A DNA stretch of 64,000 bases from Eucalyptus grandis (lineage: Eukaryota > Streptophyta > Magnoliopsida > Myrtales > Myrtaceae), in contig NC_052621.1 in NCBI RefSeq assembly GCF_016545825.1, positions 148,199 to 212,198 on the forward strand, in the 5' to 3' direction. Shown here one piece after another: positions 14,260-27,400 of this stretch; positions within the stretch are counted from its first letter, which is position 1; every line of letters begins with the position of its first letter. The notes under the pieces were generated by a model. The model saw only the letters and a list, made by a program, of their open reading frames with translations. It made no database searches and was not told the DNA's origin. A program made the position numbers and the translations under genes.

Positions 14260-14575
14260 AACAAAAGAACAAATCCAACAATGGACAGATTTACAAATGA
14301 ACAAATTCAACGATGAACAAAATCAACAAATGAATGGATTTAACAATAAATATATTTAATTTTAGTAAAGTTTGTCTGAACCAATGGACAAATTTATCAA
14401 CAAACAGATTCACAAATTGACAGATTCAAAGAGGAATAGATTCAAATTCAGTAAAGTTTGTCTAAAGCAATAAACAGATTTATCAACAAATGGATTCATA
14501 AGTTGGTACTTTCAACAAGTGAATGGATTCACAAATTAATGGATTCAAACAAATAAGTAGATTCACAGAGGGGGG
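14260..14575. repeat. Degenerate ~86-bp tandem repeat rich in ACAGATTCAC/ACAAAT words
   Basis: AGTAAAGTTTGTCT recurs at 14,364 and 14,450, each time followed by a variant of CAATGGACAAATTTATCAAC. The surrounding 300 bp is made of related short words, so the array is old. Confidence 0.6.
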
Positions 14576-14689
14576 CAGATTCACAAATGGATAGATTACA
14601 TTATTAGGAAGTTTAATAGAAATAAGTGAAATGAACAAATTCTGACTAGTAGAATTCTAGTAGAACGAAGTAAAACAAACATGGAATAG

Positions 14690-15610
14690 GTCATTGACAT
14701 GCAATGGATCATCAAAATAAAAATGGTAGAATAACCAAATTCTAACTATTTAGAATGAGACAGAAAAAAGTAGAACGAATATATAATGGGTCATCAAAGT
14801 AAATATTGCAAAATAACCAGTTTCTAACTATCCAAAATGAGGTAAAAAGAAGCAAAATGAACATACAATGGGTCATCAATATAAATATGGTTAAATAATT
14901 CAATTTCTAACTACATAGAATAAAACAGAAAGAAGCAAAACAAACATGCAATGGGTCATCAAGACAAATATAACAGAATGACTAAATTTTAACCGCACAA
15001 AATGAAGCAGAAAGAAGCAAAACCAATATACAATGGGTCGTTGGGATAACTAGGGCAAAACGAGTCGAATCTAAATATGGCAAAATAACCAGTTTCTAAT
15101 TATCCATAATGATGTAGAAAGAAGTAGAATGAACATGCAATTGGTCATCAAGATAAATATGTTTAAATAATCAATTTCTAACTACATAGAATAAAACAGA
15201 AAGAAGCAAAACAAACATGCAATGGGTCGTCAAGACAAATATAACAGAATGAATAAATTTTAACTACACAAAATGAAACGGAAAGAAGCAAAACCAATAT
15301 ACAATGGGTAATTGGGATAACTAGGGCAGAACGAGTAGATTCTAAATATGGCAAAATAACTAGTTTCTAATTATCCATAATGAGGTAGAAAGAAGTAGAA
15401 TGAACATGCAATTGGTCATCAAGATAATCATGGTTAAATAACCAAATTTTAACTACCTAGAATGAAATAGAAAGAAGCAAAACAAACATGTAATGGGTCA
15501 TCAAGACAAATTTGACAGAATGACTAGATTCTAACTACTCAAAATGAAACAAAACAAATATACAATGGGTTATTGGGATAATTAGAAGCAAAACAAATAT
15601 GTAATGAGTT
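14690..15610. repeat. 82-bp minisatellite with a 271-bp higher-order period
   Basis: Variants of ATGGGTCATCAAGACAAAT recur at about 14,788, 14,870, 14,953, 15,035, 15,143, 15,224, 15,305 and 15,413. Most spacings are 81-83 bp, but every third one is about 107 bp because of an extra block around ACTAGGGCAAAACGAGT. Equivalent long units (14,870, 15,143, 15,413) are therefore 270-273 bp apart, which is a three-unit higher-order repeat. Confidence 0.85.
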
Positions 15611-16628
15611 ATTAAAACAAATATGGTAGAATGATCATATTTTGTTTACTTGGAATGAACCAGAACGAACCAAAGCGAAGCAAAATGAACTTGTAAGAAA
15701 TTATTAAAGTCACTTAACAATCACCATACCCACATCAAGACTTTATCTCTCACCCAACCAACCAAGATAGAAGCAATCAAGTAGATTTAAGCTAACTTAA
15801 TACTAAAATCTTCACTTACCTTTGACACAACCACAAACCATGAACTATCGATTGCCTTCATCATCTTAGCAACTCTTGAATATGAAGTTTTGCTCTTCAA
15901 ATTCTTGGATTGAAAGGTGGAAATAACACATGCATGTTTCTACTTGAATTTTTGGAGGAATGAAAAGAGTTCTACAACAAAGCTAGAATGAGTTTTTTTT
16001 TTTCAAAATTAATTGAGGTAATTTGAAGTCTTTCCTTACTAGGTGTAAATTTGCATGCTAATCTTTAGCTTGATGCGGCACAAATCCAAAGCAAGGCTCT
16101 TGCATGTGGCCAAGGGAAATGGAAGAAGAAGAAAAGTCATTTTGAAATAATCATAATTTAATTTAGGTGTAAGAGAAATTAACCACAAAATCTTATTTTG
16201 TAAGAACACATCGCCATGCAAAGCTTGAATAAGGACATATGGGACTCCTAATTTTAATTAATAAATTTTGCAAGGGGAATATAGCAAGCGGAGTGTAATC
16301 TTTTCTTCTAGCATTATTAACACAAATTATTTATTATTACTATCAATTAACTAAAACTTACATAATTAATATCAACCGTCACTATTAAGATTATAATAAA
16401 TTAATTAATACCACCATGACATTATTGTATGCATAATTCAATTCACATGTCAGACTTAGGATGATTTACGTTGGCGGAAAAGTTACCCACCGTGTTTTCC
16501 GAAACTTACGATTCAACTAAAAACATTCATAATGCAAATAATATTTAGTTTAAAATCTAAGTATTATTATCATATATGAGAATTTATGAATATTATATAA
16601 TTATAAATACGAAAATTTCGGATGTCAC

Positions 16629-17600
16629 ATCAATTGCACAAAGTTGGATCATAGAAATAGTAGGAAAGATAGAAGAAGTGACTTATTCCTTTTCCTTGCT
16701 AAATTTAATGACAATTGTGCCATCTTTCTTCTTGGTGAACTATGACTTTGTTGATTGGATCGGCCTAGAGTTTTGGTTGATTTTTTCATAGTTAATTACC
16801 CAATATCTATGAGTAATTTAACTAGCTAATCTCGAGAGATTTATCTAGGTCCAGTAAACCATCTAGTATATAAGGTGGCAGCAATAGAATCCGAAGTTCA
16901 AGGTGCTCCAATAATCTATAGTTGAACTTTAAGAGCTAAGAAAAGTCGTGGATCCAAGAGAACGGTATTGAAGTTAGGAAATAGCATACTGAACATTGTT
17001 CCTACATTGATAGTAATTTGGGTAGTATCAATACAAGCATGCTGGTAATCCAAAAATAAGATGTCTAAAAGAGCTATTTGAGCAACCATGGGTAATCCCT
17101 TCCTTCCATGAAAGGATAAAGTAAGTAAGTCTAATGGCACCAAAGTAAAGGTATGTATAACTCTGTTGTATCCATTGTCATAGAAAGTCAAAAAGAATTT
17201 GAAGGGTGACAAAGTATTCTTGTTGAGTAGTGGAATAGGATGCTAGTCAAATTTGGAAGAATTGGACATACTCCTTAACCTCTCGAGAAGTATGTTTCAT
17301 AAACTGCTTAATAGAATGGATAGGTGAGAAAGAGGAAGGTTGAGCAAAAGCGAAATATGGATTTATAAATGGAAGGTAAGTCTCTAAAATTTTACTATCT
17401 TCGTTGAGATAAGAAACCTCATAAAGATAGTCAATTTTAGAGACACTAGAAGTACGGAGTTCTAATGGAGGACTGAGGGATGGTGAGGAAATTTCAGAGA
17501 ATTATGTCATGATATGAAAATTCTCCTTTTTTGCACTAAGTAGTGAAGTGGTTCATGAAGATTAAGTTGCACTCATGTTAAGCGAGCAGAGTAGTCAAGC
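16629..17600 (-). pseudogene. Degenerate virus/retroelement-type coding relic (copy A)
   Basis: Read on the minus strand from about 17,580, a broken coding stretch (17,520-17,230) leads into an open piece of 98 codons (17,212-16,916). The latter loosely resembles the movement-protein region carried by plant endogenous pararetroviruses; this is a weak family-level impression, not a search result. Frames are interrupted by stops and shifts, so it is not a functional gene. The part at about 17,221-17,600 is repeated in inverted orientation at 40,242-40,680. It could instead belong to a retrotransposon lineage that I do not recognise. Confidence 0.4.
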
Positions 17601-17902
17601 TAGAGAGGCCCCCCCTAAAAATAAAAAAGAAGAAGCAAGAAGCAAGTGTTTGATCGAATTGACGAAATCAATCATACTTTCATTATGGTGGATTGGCTTT
17701 CATAAAGCACCTTTGGGCAGCAACCACTTCCATTCGTAATCCCTAGTCCTTATTTATTTCTTAATGGTTATGAGAAATGATTCAAGAGCCAGTAAATGGT
17801 GAAAATAGCAAAACCAATAAATAAATAGGGTATTGCTAAAATTGCTCCTATATCAGTTAAAATATTAATGTATCAAATTAATGGTTACGCATACACAAAC
17901 AT

Positions 17903-17935
<33 letters not shown>

Positions 17936-18455
17936 GTCTTTGATAATTACATGCTTTAATGGAGTAGAGACTGCCACATCTTTTGGGATTAATCTAGTAC
18001 TCATAGAGCAATAGACACACCATTAATATAAAAAGAAAACCTATGACATACTTTCTAGTTAAAGTTATCTTGGGAATATTAAGACTAAAACGAGTATTAA
18101 ATGATTTGGAGGATTTCTTAATGGAGTCTCTATTAACTTACATAACCACTTATTATTTGCCAAAAAAACCCTTAATCCCACGGATCCAACGGGCGAGCGT
18201 GAGCCGGGTCCTGGGCGGTCCGACCGGTAAGCCTAAACCAGAAGTTCGAACCCCCCCGGCCATGGAGATCATCTTCGAAATCGGAACGGCGAAACCTACG
18301 AGCTGCACAGTTGCTCCTGCAAGTTCAACTCCGATCACCGATTCACCTTCCCGATCTGTCCCCCTCGCCGGAGAATTCACGGCCGGAGGGGAGCCACCGG
18401 AGCTCCGACCGCCCGAGAGCCTACGAAAAGGCCGGAAGACCCCTCCGCCGGGAGC
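17601..18455 (+). promoter_or_regulatory. Upstream region and presumed 5' leader of the AP-3 beta gene
   Basis: 17,601-18,150 is AT-rich and holds an (AT)13 microsatellite at 17,901-17,926. From about 18,170 the base composition switches to GC-rich up to the start codon, as is common for plant 5' leaders. I see no clear TATA box at a convincing distance. Overlapping open frames in the GC-rich part are shadows. Confidence 0.45.
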
Positions 18456-21400
18456 ATGTTCTCGCAGTTCGGAGCCACGGCGGAGACGCTGAGCAAGGCG
18501 TCGACGATGATGTTCCGGATCGGTACCGACGCCCACCTCTACGACGACCCCGAGGACGTCAGCATCGCCCCGCTGCTCGACAGCAGGTTCGACTCCGAGA
18601 AGTGCGAGGCCCTGAAGCGCCTGCTCGCGCTCATCGCCCAGGGCTACGACGTCTCCAACTTCTTCCCCAGGTCGTCAAGAACGTCGCGTCCCAGTCCCTG
18701 GAAGTGAAGAAGCTTGTCTACTTGTACGTGCTGCATTATGCCGAAAAGTATGTGATCGGATCGACCGGTGTGCTCATTTGAAATGGATCCTCAATTCCGA
18801 TTGTTTTTGAGCTTTGAAGAGGTGTGCGTGATTGTTTTCTATCTCTCATGTAGGCTTTTGGGTAGGAACTGTTAAGGCATTGTTCATATGTCCCTAAGTT
18901 TCTGCTAATCCTTTTAAAGAAGTGGGATGATATGTCATGTTTACATGCTCTCACTAGATATCCATCCCATACTTGAATTCTATATCACCTTGACGTGGAC
19001 GATTGGATTTAGATTTCGGCACTTGGCTGATTGATTGTGTTTACGCTTTCTTGATGCTTGTAGGCGTCCGAATGAAGCATTGCTTTCGATAAATTGTTTC
19101 CAAAGGGATTTGGGGGACACCAATCCATTGGTGAGGGCCTGGGCACTCCGCACAATGGCTGGAATTCGTCTTCACGTAGTTGCACCCATCGTCCTTCTAG
19201 CTGTAAACAAGTGTGCTCGAGATCCATCTGTTTATGTCAGAAAATGTGCTGCTAATGCTCTTCCCAAGTTGTTCGACTTGCGCATTGAGGAAAATATATC
19301 TGCAATTGAAGAGGTGTTTGTTTTCACTTTTTGGTTTTCTGCAATTACTATTTGCCATTGCTTTTTGTCTGGGCAAAATGCTTGGTAAGGTGTATATGAT
19401 GTTTTGTTAGAGCAGGAGAAAGAACTCAACAGGTTTATGTACCTCAACTCTTTTTGCCCGTGCCAAAAATTTTCTGAAAAGTAATTAATGGGGTTGAGGA
19501 TATGGCTCATCAAAATTGATTTCTCCTTTTGCTTATTCATTTTATTTACCGCTGTTTTTGGGTTGGGGGGAGGGGGTGTTTATATTCCTTTTAATCAGCT
19601 CATCACTAAATTAAATGCCAGCATGCACTTGGTATCTGGTTTACCAAGACTGTATCCAGTCATTTGGTGAAAGATAGGCTTCTATGCTTTCAGTTGCCAT
19701 GTAGGAAGATTATCTCTGTTTGTTGTCCATTTTATGCACTCTGATTAAGTTCCACCGCTTTGTCCTTTTAACATGTGATTGACATTTTATATCATTGCAG
19801 AAATCATAGAACTACTCTCATTAAAGAAAGAACAATAAGGGTAAACTTTACTGTCTGGTTGGGAACCCCTTTTACTTGTTGTTCCTTTTGTGCATAATTA
19901 ATTATTCCAACTTGTGTCACTACATTATGAACAATCTCCTAAATTACAAAGAAACAGTGGATCATTTATTAAAGGTCCTTTTTGGGTTACACATGGAGAA
20001 TAAAGCAGTCAAAGGAAGATATTGTAATGAAGTAGGATTTAGAAATCAGACTCAAATCCTACCAACCATTCATTCTGCCATAGGGTAGAGGTCGATGGTG
20101 AGGTCAGTGTGGAAATTAAGTGTCATGTTGTTAGACAGGAAGTGCATCTGGAGTTTTGTGTCCATTTAGTAAAACTTAGGTAATCTTGAAGCAATTTGGT
20201 TTGTGATGAGTGAGATGAAATGAGCAAAACTCATTTTGGGGTGATTTTGGCATGGTAAACAATGATATGAAGACACTCTTGTGTTTTTTTATTGGCATAA
20301 TGACACTTTAGTTAACTGAAAAGTACTGCAAATATGTATGGTTCTTCCAGGTGACATAGTGGTAGGTTGGATGCACTGGTGTAGAATCCATACAATCAAC
20401 CCTGCATAGTCCAAAATTGCTCAGTTGCGCTTGTTTGCTATTTTAACTAGAGACTTTGTTATACTCATAATCTGCGTTGAATATATGGACATTTGTCTTT
20501 GTGTTAACAGTTTGCTGCACAACTGGTTTTCAAATTTCTTCGGCTGTATTCCTTTCTTTTTCCTTAACGATTCAATTTATAACCTATGAAATGCAGGTTG
20601 TTGGAAAACTGTTGAATGATAATTCCCCTGGAGTAGTTGGGGCTGCTGCTGCTGCTTTTGCTTCTGTCTGTCCAAATAACTTCCCTTTAATAGGGAAGAG
20701 CTACAAAAGATTATGTGAGATTCTGCCTGATGTGGAAGAGTGGGGTCAGATATTGTTAATCAGCATTCTTTTACGCTATGTAGTCGCAAGACATGGTCTA
20801 GTAAGAGAATCGATCATGTCTTTTCTGATTAAAAAAGAGAGTTCACATCAGGATGAGGAAGATGAGTTTACCAGAATTATAGAAGGAGAAGAAAATACTG
20901 ACCTGAAAGATGTTTATGAGGCTGAATTGGCCAATACAATATGCAGGTCGTACATTGAAGGACCGGATGAATATTTATCACGTGCAAGTTACATTAATAT
21001 AGTTTCACTGAAGTTAACTTCTGCAAGCTATACATCTGGGAAAATTAATGAAGACATTAAGATCTTACTTCAATGTACATCACCACTGCTATGGAGTTAT
21101 AACAGTGCAGTGGTAGTTGCTGCTGCTAGTGTACACTGGATTATGGCGCCGATGGAGGATGTCAGAAGGATAGTTAAGCCACTTTTGTTTGTCCTGCGAT
21201 CCTCTAATGCCTCAAGATATGTGGTAAGCCATTTTCTCAAGCTCTCACATTGATGTATCTATGGAGGGCAGGAGGGTGGATGTGTCTGCATATGTACGTT
21301 TATGCTAACTTGGTCGACATCTATATTTATTTGGTGATATATCCGGTTATGCCTTTGATATGGTATTGGGGTAATTTGTTTCACTACCACTATTGACCTG

Positions 21401-24400
21401 ACATCCAGTTTATTTTTCTGTTTCAACCTATATTATGAAGTAAAATGAGAATTACTTGACCATTCCCCAACTCCCTAGCTTAATACATACATGGTCTTTG
21501 AGGAGATTGTCTGACACTGCATTCTCTGTTTTTTTTGCCCAACCGTTCCCCTACCTAGGCACAAGGTTGTTCTTGTGTCATCGTTCTTGAACATAAGTGA
21601 ATGAGACTTAGGTCATGGGTGTGACAGACATATGCAAGGTGAACATATTGCTTTCCAGTTCAATAGGAACGAAATTAAATGGTTATCATGTAACATGAAT
21701 GAGGATTAAGAACATAGTAAAGTAAATATAATAAGGTAGGTGCTACATATAGACAAGAAAATCTGCAGAAGACACCTGTTCTTATGTTGCTGACTTTTCA
21801 AGTTTGTGAATGTATCCTGGGTGGGCAGGCAAGTTAGTGGATTGCTCCAGCTAAACCTAGTATTTGCTATTATATGTGTCAATTTGGCAGAATCCAGTTT
21901 CGAAATGTATCTGTCATTCCACTTGCATTTATTAAAATCATAGTGGATGTTGATGTTGGTAACTTTGATTTGTGTTTCTAGGTGCTTTGCAACATTCAAA
22001 TTTTTGCAAAAGCAATGCCCTCTCTTTTCGCGACTAACTTTGAAGACTTCTACATAGTTTCTTCTGATACATACCAAATAAAAGCTTTGAAGCTTGATAT
22101 CCTAGCTTCCATTGCAACTGAATCATCGATTCCATTCATTCTGAAAGAGTTTCAGGTACTTTTTTTTTTCTTGCCCCTGTGCTGTCTTCTTCTTACTTGT
22201 TAGTGACCGGCCTCTTTTGGAGGAAGAATTCATTGCATAATATTAAGATTTTGTGGTGGTATAGTTTAGTTAGTACTTAATTTGAAGTTATTATTCTTTT
22301 CTTGGATATGTAGATATCTTTATTTGCTCCAAACTCAAAATGTGGGAGAACTGCTACCTACTACAAGTCCAAGCAACACCTCTACACTACCTACCTGCAA
22401 TGCAGCAAAATAATGTCCCTGTAACCCCCACCACACCTCTTCCAGAAGATGGAAAGAACCATTGAAACAACCTGGGACAAAATCGTTAGCCACTCATACA
22501 ACCAAATTCCTCCAGAAAGCTCCAAAAAAAAAAAAAAAAAAAAGAGGACAAGAAAAGCCATGCCGCAGATCATTCAAACCATTCAGCAGTACAACTTCAA
22601 TTCTAGACAAAATCAATTGGCAATGAATTTGAATTTTTGTGGAGTGAGTTGCATGAAAGAATAGAATGATCCTAGTATTTTGACTTCATAATTCTCTGTC
22701 CTTTCATAAATTTCTTTTTAAAAAATACAGATAATATGCAGTTGACTTTGTAATTGTGGTCATGCTTGTGATTGAATCTGTTGTGAATCACATATGCTTT
22801 TTCGCCAAGATTATCTTCCATTGCAATATGTAGATATATGGTTGGGTAGGTTTAAGGTTTTCTATTTTCTGTTGGCTTTGGAACTTTAGGGCTTAACTGC
22901 ACTAGTTGATTGATTCTTGGATTTTGGAATGAGTAGGATGGAAACTATTGTTTAAATGGAAGTTTAGATTAGCAGAAGGGGTATTATTGCAGTCTTGGTA
23001 TGCTTAGGTGTAGCTTTATTCTTATTAATTAATGTAGATAGGGATACTTATAAATAGCTGGAGTAATCTAATGTGGGTATGTGATTGTCAGAGGTATGTT
23101 CCCAAATTTTCCTCCTACTAACAGGATAAATGCTTTCAAAGTGATTCTCATTTTTAGTACTTCATTGTTAGGATTATATTAGGGATCCAGACAGGAGATT
23201 TGCTGCGGCTACTGTGGGTGCGATTGGTTTATGCGCACGACGGCTTCCAAAAATGGCAGATGGATGCTTAGACGGTTTGTTGTCTCTGACTAGGCATGGT
23301 AAGTTACTATCACTTACCTTTTATCTGCTGTTAAGAAGTCCTTTTCATTAAGTGGGCAAAGATTGGTGTTGCAGAATTTTTCTCTGGTGAGCTTGGTTCT
23401 CTAGATGAGGAAGCAGGAGTTTTGACTCAAATAATAATGTCCATTTGGTCCATCATAAACAGAGATCCAATAAGACATGAGAAGGTTGTATTTTCTTCCC
23501 TATACCTGTAAAGTTAGTCACTCCATAGCAATCGATCTGAATATTTTGTGATGTGTACAGAGATGAGCTTTAGAGGATTGGTAGGATTCTTCTGAACATT
23601 ATGAGAGAATATGGTTTGCATCTTGGTGAAATAAGTGAAAGGGGCCATAGGTACTTTCAGTAGAGAATTGAAAAGATCAAGATGATTATTAGTACTGCTT
23701 TCCAGATTATTTTTTTGAATTTTAGATGTTGAAAATCTTATGGTGCCTGGAATTTGCTGACCAACCCCCTTCCCCTGGTGCGGCCACTATCAGGAAGAAT
23801 ATGGAGTAAACAAACCATTAGGCTTGACTAATCCCTGTTTATAGTTCAGTTGAGATAACTGAATGGGGCATTAGTTCTTTTTTTAAAACTGGACCAATTG
23901 GAGAGGAATGATAAATCCATATCTTTGCCTTTTAAAGTTGGGATAGGTGATATCTGACATTTTCTTGATGTAAATTGGAAGCCCTTCCTCATTACAGTAG
24001 GCACATTTTCATGTGATTTCCCTAACATCGCCTGAGATGTTCTTCAAGTTTTGATGAACTTATACTGTGTCCATATGGGAAATTAGCAGATAAATTCTCC
24101 ATTCTGAACTAGTGGACTTTGCTCTGATTACTGCATTATCATACCTACCTACTCCACTAGCAAAATGAATATACCACTAACCAGCAGTCACAGTAATGTG
24201 GATGGAATATTAAAGCAGTGTCAGCAGCAATCATGTTAAGTCATTGGATTGGGTTTTGCCTCAATGTTTGGTACAGGACTCTTTCTATGCTTCTATTGGG
24301 GAAAAACAAGAAGCTGAAGTAAAAGAACACGGCAAGAAGATTGTTATCATACTGATCTAGGAAATCTTTGACCAAGATTCTTGATTCTTCCTGAATATGC

Positions 24401-27400
24401 CCATGGAATATTGAGCCACATGTGCCTGTCTAGCTGAACTAAGTTTTCTTCGGCCTTCTCCACGCTGGTTCAAGCTTTGTTGTATCATTGCCTAGTGTGC
24501 TTACTAAAAAATCATAAACAAGCCCAATATGAAAAAGAGAATATTTTGCAAAAGTCTTATTACAAGCTACAAGATAGGGAGGTTGTTGGGGGTAGAATGG
24601 ATTTTCCTTGGAAAGTGAGGGTTCCACTAGAGCTTCTTTTTTTTGCTTGCGAAGCAACTGGGGAAAATATAATTACTCTACATAACTGACAACAATTAAT
24701 GGGTGTTTCCTCTGTAAAAAGGAGGCAGAGTCCATGCAGTATCTCCTCCTTCATTGTTCTTGGAGAATGGTGTGGACAGTTTCCTATGCCTGTACTGGGT
24801 TATCTTGGGTTACTGGAGGTTCCATTGAGCAAGAACTTTGGGCTTGGCATGGATTTTGTTCACAGTGCAACAACAAAAGAATTACATTAATTCCTTTCTC
24901 TCTCTGTTTTTCGGTTGATTTGGAAGGAGCAGAACAAGAGAGCTTTTGATGGAGAGGAATCTTCCTTTTCTATTTTCATTGATAATTGGCTTAAAGTAAT
25001 ACAGTCTTGGCATAATGAATACTTGCATATGGATGTAAATGCCTTGGTTGATATAGTCAATGATTTGTCTTGTGTTTGAGCTCTCTTTTGCTTTTGAGAG
25101 CTGTTTTGTATATGGTTTCAGTTTTTCTGAGCTCTCTTTGTATATAAGGTTGCACCCCCTTGGTGCTGTGTAGTTGTACTTTCTATCTATTGAAAAGAAA
25201 AAAAGAGAACCTGTTTTGCCTCATGGGCTGAACAGGTTTTCATAAATTATAACCACTCAAACCCATTGCTTATCTATGCTCTTTGGCTTTTTTCCCGACC
25301 TCTCCACTTGCCTATGAGTTGCGTTGTTGATTGTGGCAATCTGCCAATTCTCCTCCAGTGTTAGTTATATTAACTATGTAGCTCCTGATTTCTTTTTTCA
25401 TGAGGAGTTTTCATCATAATAATGTGTCGTTATTGATTGTATATCATTTAGCTCCACTTTTACTCTGAAAAATTTCCATGAACATATTGAGTTTGGTCTG
25501 AGGCATTTGTGACATACCAGGTGGTAGAGTTGGTAGTGCTGCATGAATGACACTTGATGGATGACTTCATTTAGCTTCACTTCTTTCTTCAATTTTCGGT
25601 ACATGTTAATTGCTGACGTATTGACACTTGATGGATGACTTCTTTTTCATTACAGGTTGTAATCCAATTGATTCGTAGTTTAGATGCAATCAAGGTGCCG
25701 GCAGCTCGGGCGATAATTATTTGGATGGTAGGACAATACAGATCCGTAGGAGAGAAAATTCCAAAGATGTTAACCCCTGTGCTTGCGTATCTGGCTTATT
25801 GCTTTAAGTCAGAAGCGCTAGAAGCAAAGCTTCAGATTCTTAACACTAATTTTAAGGTAATGTGAACAGTTATACCCTACTTTATTTTAACTTTTGTGTG
25901 AATGGTTTCGCTAAACCCACCTTACTTCTTTTTATAGTTAGTTTTAAATATATTTATTCTATCCACATAGATAGTAAACTCTATACTAATCAACAAACTA
26001 TAATGGTATAAAAGACAAGGTTCACAATAATTGAGGTGAAAATCAGTCAAAATCCAGTTGAAGTTGAACTGATTTTGGTATATGTATGCCACTTGCTCAT
26101 ATTGCACATTCCTAACTACTTCTTACATCTAGCCAAGCAATCACGTTAGAGAAACAGGGCACATTAAAGTTTAGTGAAGACCAACTCCTTTTCAACTGTG
26201 CTAATTGTTGGTAGGCAAGTTTCTGAAGATATGCATCGATGTAATCATCAAAGATTGTTATAGAACCAAACAGGTGATTGAAATTATAGATGGATGGAAG
26301 ATAACTTTCTATGATGTTGATGAAAGTTAATATGCTCTATCTAGAAAAGTTGTCTAACTTCTTCAATTACTGTTGTTAAAACAACTAAGCCATTCATGAA
26401 TTGTAAATTGAACTGCATTGGCTAACCAGTATTGTCTCCCCTTACCAGTACTGTCATTAGTTATTTAGAAAAAAAGTTGCAGAATTTATCAAATTATTTG
26501 GTGTGTAGCATTACTTTGAAATGCTCCCATAATCCTCATGGCAAGAATGGATTTCATTCTCTATTTTTACATTAGATTAGATTAGTAATTAGATATTTCT
26601 GAGCAGTACAGAATTTGGCACCAGTTATGCATGAGAGTAATACAAGGTGCAGAGAAGAATTCATGCCAAGGTTTAACAACCTAGGGGGTAAAATGGCGAG
26701 TTTGGAAGCTTAAAAATGAGATGCTGTGGAGATACTTAAATTTGAAGATTGTGATTTATCATGGAGTAAATTTAGCAGAAAATCAAAAGAATGAAAGAGC
26801 AAACTGGAGTCATTCCACGAAGAATCTGAAGAACTTGACAGTCAGAGGATTTTTATGAATGCTTTGACTAATTTTCTTTTCATGTGACCAAAATTACATT
26901 AGTAGGTCAGAGTTCCCAAATCACGTAAGAAGTATTTGATTAAGTTCAGCTGGAATTGTCATTATGTGCTTGGGATACCTTTTCCACTTGTTTTATTCTA
27001 ACTATTTTTGTTGGCTCATGCTTATTGGTATTTGTCGGTTTGGTTCTGATTGCTGTGTTCTCAATTATTGTTGTCAATCTCAAGTCCACTGTTCAAAGTC
27101 ACCCTTATGCTCTTACCAGATTCACATTGTATTGATGCTTGGAACTTTGTATCTTGAACTAAGTTCTCCACAAGGTGATGTTGTTGAACAGGCTTCATTT
27201 AAGGTGTTGATGTACTGAGACGTGGGGAATCTAGTTCTGTTGTTGCCTCTAAACTATATGTTCATTTCTTATAGGTGGCTTTTAATTGCTGGGTGTGGAG
27301 ATTTGTTTTGATCATATTGAGCATGTTGGTGTTGACTTGTTATGCCCAACCTACTTCACATAATTGTCACAGTTAATTTTTAGGAAGTGATGTAAGAAAT

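Larger units (their letters stand above)
12866..16628 (-). mobile_element. Possible large LTR (Ty3/gypsy-like), minus orientation
   Basis: Read on the minus strand, the segment begins TGTGACATCCGAAATTTTCG at 16,628 and would end in GTTCCAACA at 12,866, a TGT...ACA bracket of about 3.8 kb. No long open frame lies between, and the interior is filled with 81-86-bp tandem repeats, as in some long plant LTRs. I found no matching target-site duplication, primer binding site or polypurine tract, so this may be a decayed solo LTR or my boundaries may be wrong. Confidence 0.3.

Noticed and set aside
18311..18781. 156-codon frame overlapping AP-3 beta exon 1 as a separate gene
   Set aside because: Its second half is AP-3 beta coding sequence after the frame break; its first half is an out-of-frame shadow.
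26964..27218. 84-codon frame in AP-3 beta intron 7 as an extra exon
   Set aside because: It has no similarity to the expected protein at this point, and exons 7 and 8 join in frame without it.
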